This document shows, piece by piece, positions 62,190-64,000 of a stretch of 64,000 nt of DNA. The notes beneath the pieces were generated by a model that saw only the letters and a list, made by a program, of their open reading frames with translations, was not told the DNA's origin and did no database searches. Origin of the DNA: Kaistia dalseonensis (lineage in GTDB: Bacteria > Pseudomonadota > Alphaproteobacteria > Rhizobiales > Kaistiaceae); assembly GCF_030814715.1 (NCBI RefSeq), contig NZ_JAUSVO010000001.1:744001-808000 (forward strand). The letters are read 5' to 3'. The first letter of the stretch is position 1. Each line of letters begins with the position of its first letter. The translations under genes were made by a program, and so were the position numbers.

Positions 62190-62455
62190 GGGGATCGATT
62201 CCGGCGCGGGCGACGGGTCCGCGAACACGGTCTCGTCTGGATGGTCTTGCTGCCGATCGCGAGCGGGGCGGAAGCCGACGGCGAGCGGAAAATACTGCAG
62301 CCTTACGATAGATCAAGCGGCGTGACCGTTCGGCACGCAGTTGTGATCGCGCTCCGATATGCCGCTCGAAAGGCCCGGAAAACAAGATTTCGATTGGCCG
62401 CGCGGAATGGCGAGGGTATGACCGACCACCTTCCGGCCGGGCCGGAGGTTCCCGC

Positions 62456-62692
62456 ATGTCGGGACGAGAGAAGAAAGAACACCAGATGACGACCGAACCC
62501 CTCGACGAAATCCTCATCGAACAGCTCATCGCGGACCGTATCGACGCCCGCCGCGCCAAGGATTTTGCGAAGGCGGATTCGATTCGGAAGACGCTCGACG
62601 CCATGGGTCTCATTATTATCGACGGCAAGGACGAAGCCACCGGAGAATTCTGGACGACCTGGGACGTAAAGCCGAAAGACGAGACGCCATGA
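62456..62692 (+). CDS. Stand-alone protein similar to the C-terminal tail of cysteinyl-tRNA synthetase
   Basis: A 78-residue protein. LIEQLIADRIDARRAKDFAKADSIRKTLDAMGLIIIDG closely resembles the last helical segment of bacterial CysS (IEALIQQRNDARKAR...AADAARDRLNEMGI type), followed by a short acidic linker and TTWDVKP in place of TTWRR. No other CysS domain is near. ATG 62456 has a good GGAGG with 7-base spacing. Its stop overlaps the cimA start as ATGA. It could be a leftover of a cysS-cimA arrangement or a small independent RNA-binding protein. Confidence 0.7.
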   Translation: MSGREKKEHQMTTEPLDEILIEQLIADRIDARRAKDFAKADSIRKTLDAMGLIIIDGKDEATGEFWTTWDVKPKDETP

Positions 62693-64000
62693 CGCGCGCA
62701 CGACTGACACTCTTCGATACAACACTGCGCGATGGCGCCCAGACCAACGGCGTCGATTTTTCCGTCGAGGACAAGGTCCTCATCGCGGGCCTGCTCGATG
62801 AACTGGGCCTCGACTATGTCGAGGGGGGATATCCCGGCGCCAACCCGACGGATACGCGCTTCTTCTCCGAGAAGCGGACCGAGCGGGCGCGGTTCACCGC
62901 CTTCGGCATGACGAAGCGTGCCGGCGTCAGCCTCTCCAACGATCCCGGTGTCAACACGCTGCTCGCCGCCCAGTCGGATGCGGTGTGTTTCGTCGCCAAG
63001 AGCTGGGACCACCAGGTCAAGGTGGCGCTCGGCGCGACGCTGGAGGAGAACCTCGAGGGCATTCGCCAGTCCGTTGCGGCGGCGATCGCCGCCGGCAAGG
63101 AGGCGCTGGTCGATTGCGAGCACTTCTTCGATGGCTACAAGGCGAATCCGGATTATGCGATCGCTTGCGCGCGGACGGCCTATGAGGCCGGGGCGCGCTG
63201 GATCGTGCTTTGCGACACCAATGGCGGCAGTCAGCCAGCCGAGGTCGAGGCGATCGTCCGCGCGGTGAGCGTCGACGTGCCGGGCAGCCATCTCGGCATT
63301 CACGCCCATAACGATACCGAGCAGGCGGTGGCGAATTCGCTCGCCGCCGTGCGCGGTGGCGCCCGCCAGATCCAGGGCACGCTGAACGGCATCGGCGAGC
63401 GGTGTGGCAATGCGAACCTGACCTCGATCATCCCGACGCTGCTGCTGAAGCCCATCTATGCGCAGGCCTATGAGATCGGCGTGACGCTGGAGGCGCTGAA
63501 GGGCCTGACGGCGCTGTCGCGGCGGTTCGACGAGATCGTGAACCGCGCGCCGAACCGCCAGGCGCCCTATGTCGGCGCCTCGGCTTTCGCCACGAAGGCC
63601 GGTATCCACGCGTCCGCCATTGCCAAGGAGACGAGCTCCTACGAGCATGTCGAGCCTGAATCGGTCGGCAACCACCGCCGCGTACTCGTGTCCGACCAGG
63701 CCGGCCGCAGCAACCTGCTGGCCGAACTCGCCCGTCTCGGCATTCCCGTCGACAAGTCGGACCGGCGGCTCGATATGCTGCTCGCCGAGGTGAAGGAGCG
63801 CGAGGCCATCGGCTACTCTTATGAGGGCGCGGACGCTTCGTTCGAATTGCTGGCGCGGCGCACGCTCGGCAATGTGCCGGATTTCTTCACTGTGGAGAGC
63901 TTCCACGTCACCGTGGAGCGGCGGCTGAACGCGCTTGGCAAGATGGTGTCGGTGTCGGAAGCAGTCGTTAAGCTGATCGTCGGCGGCGAGCGGCTCCTGA
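62689..64000 (+). CDS. cimA: (R)-citramalate synthase, 5' part (runs off the window)
   Basis: The first 437 codons of a protein usually about 530 residues long; the frame is open to the window end. The HMGL-like TIM barrel begins FDTTLRDGAQTNGVDFSVEDK. IVLCDTNGGSQPAEVEAIV, LGIHAHNDTEQAVANSLAAV and GTLNGIGERCGNANL carry the metal-binding His residues and the Asn. KAGIHASAI is also visible. CimA condenses pyruvate and acetyl-CoA to citramalate on the threonine-independent route to isoleucine. The NGVDFSVEDK stretch separates it from 2-isopropylmalate synthase. ATG 62689 overlaps the preceding stop. Confidence 0.93.
   Translation, partial: MTRARLTLFDTTLRDGAQTNGVDFSVEDKVLIAGLLDELGLDYVEGGYPGANPTDTRFFSEKRTERARFTAFGMTKRAGVSLSNDPGVNTLLAAQSDAVCFVAKSWDHQVKVALGATLEENLEGIRQSVAAAIAAGKEALVDCEHFFDGYKANPDYAIACARTAYEAGARWIVLCDTNGGSQPAEVEAIVRAVSVDVPGSHLGIHAHNDTEQAVANSLAAVRGGARQIQGTLNGIGERCGNANLTSIIPTLLLKPIYAQAYEIGVTLEALKGLTALSRRFDEIVNRAPNRQAPYVGASAFATKAGIHASAIAKETSSYEHVEPESVGNHRRVLVSDQAGRSNLLAELARLGIPVDKSDRRLDMLLAEVKEREAIGYSYEGADASFELLARRTLGNVPDFFTVESFHVTVERRLNALGKMVSVSEAVVKLIVGGERLL

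Overview
This window comes from a GC-rich alphaproteobacterium, most likely of the order Hyphomicrobiales (Rhizobiales). The evidence is the CobN-type (aerobic) cobalamin operon in the order cbtB-cbtA-cobU-cobW-cobN-cobO-cobQ with cobD convergent, the pcaIJF genes beside an IclR regulator, the ppx-rlmE and moaC-moeA pairs, and short dispersed palindromes of the sort common in this order. The genus cannot be fixed from the sequence. No integrase, transposase, rRNA gene or CRISPR array is visible; there are two tRNA genes.

Layout. (1) 1-7.1 kb: aromatic-acid catabolism. A two-component flavin monooxygenase (oxygenase plus flavin reductase) and a GMC oxidoreductase lie beside a divergent pair, an IclR regulator and pcaIJF. 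PcaIJF turn 3-oxoadipate into succinyl-CoA and acetyl-CoA. (2) 7.2-8.3 kb: a small exported protein, tRNA-Asn with a promoter and a clear terminator, and a small membrane protein. (3) 8.3-18.2 kb: a cobalamin riboswitch followed by the cobalt uptake and late cobalamin synthesis genes. cobN carries in-frame palindromic repeat insertions. (4) 18.6 kb: tRNA-Lys. (5) 18.8-48.4 kb: a large accessory surface-polysaccharide locus. It encodes a type I secretion pair and its probable RTX/beta-helix substrate, a Sel1-repeat/peptidoglycan-binding protein, GT4 and GT2 glycosyltransferases, a PL5 (alginate-lyase-like) protein, Wzx- and Wzy-like membrane proteins, three membrane acyltransferases, two hexapeptide acyltransferases, four SGNH esterase-like proteins, a polysaccharide deacetylase, and two nucleotide-sugar dehydrogenases (AlgD-like and UDP-glucose type). 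(6) 48.6-53.6 kb: an RND efflux pair and a small exported protein. (7) 53.9-64 kb: housekeeping genes, namely a cytosine-deaminase-like amidohydrolase, an EEP-family hydrolase, moeA-moaC, ppx-rlmE, an EmrB-like MFS exporter, a stand-alone CysS-tail-like protein and the 5' part of cimA, which runs off the window.

How they work together. The most unusual part is region 5. It mixes parts of the alginate system (AlgD-like dehydrogenase, PL5 fold, Sel1 scaffold, SGNH acyl-handling enzymes, and a secreted RTX beta-helix protein built like AlgE epimerases) with a Wzx/Wzy block-polymer logic. The window has no Alg8/Alg44 synthase, no priming transferase, and no outer-membrane exporter or co-polymerase. 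My reading is that it encodes a heavily acylated, uronic-acid-containing exopolysaccharide with its own secreted modifying enzyme. That is inference from gene content; the polymer has not been identified.

Start codons were chosen by Shine-Dalgarno (SD) spacing, coupling to the upstream stop, and the position of signal peptides or family N-termini. Family assignments rest on motifs recognised by eye, without database searches.
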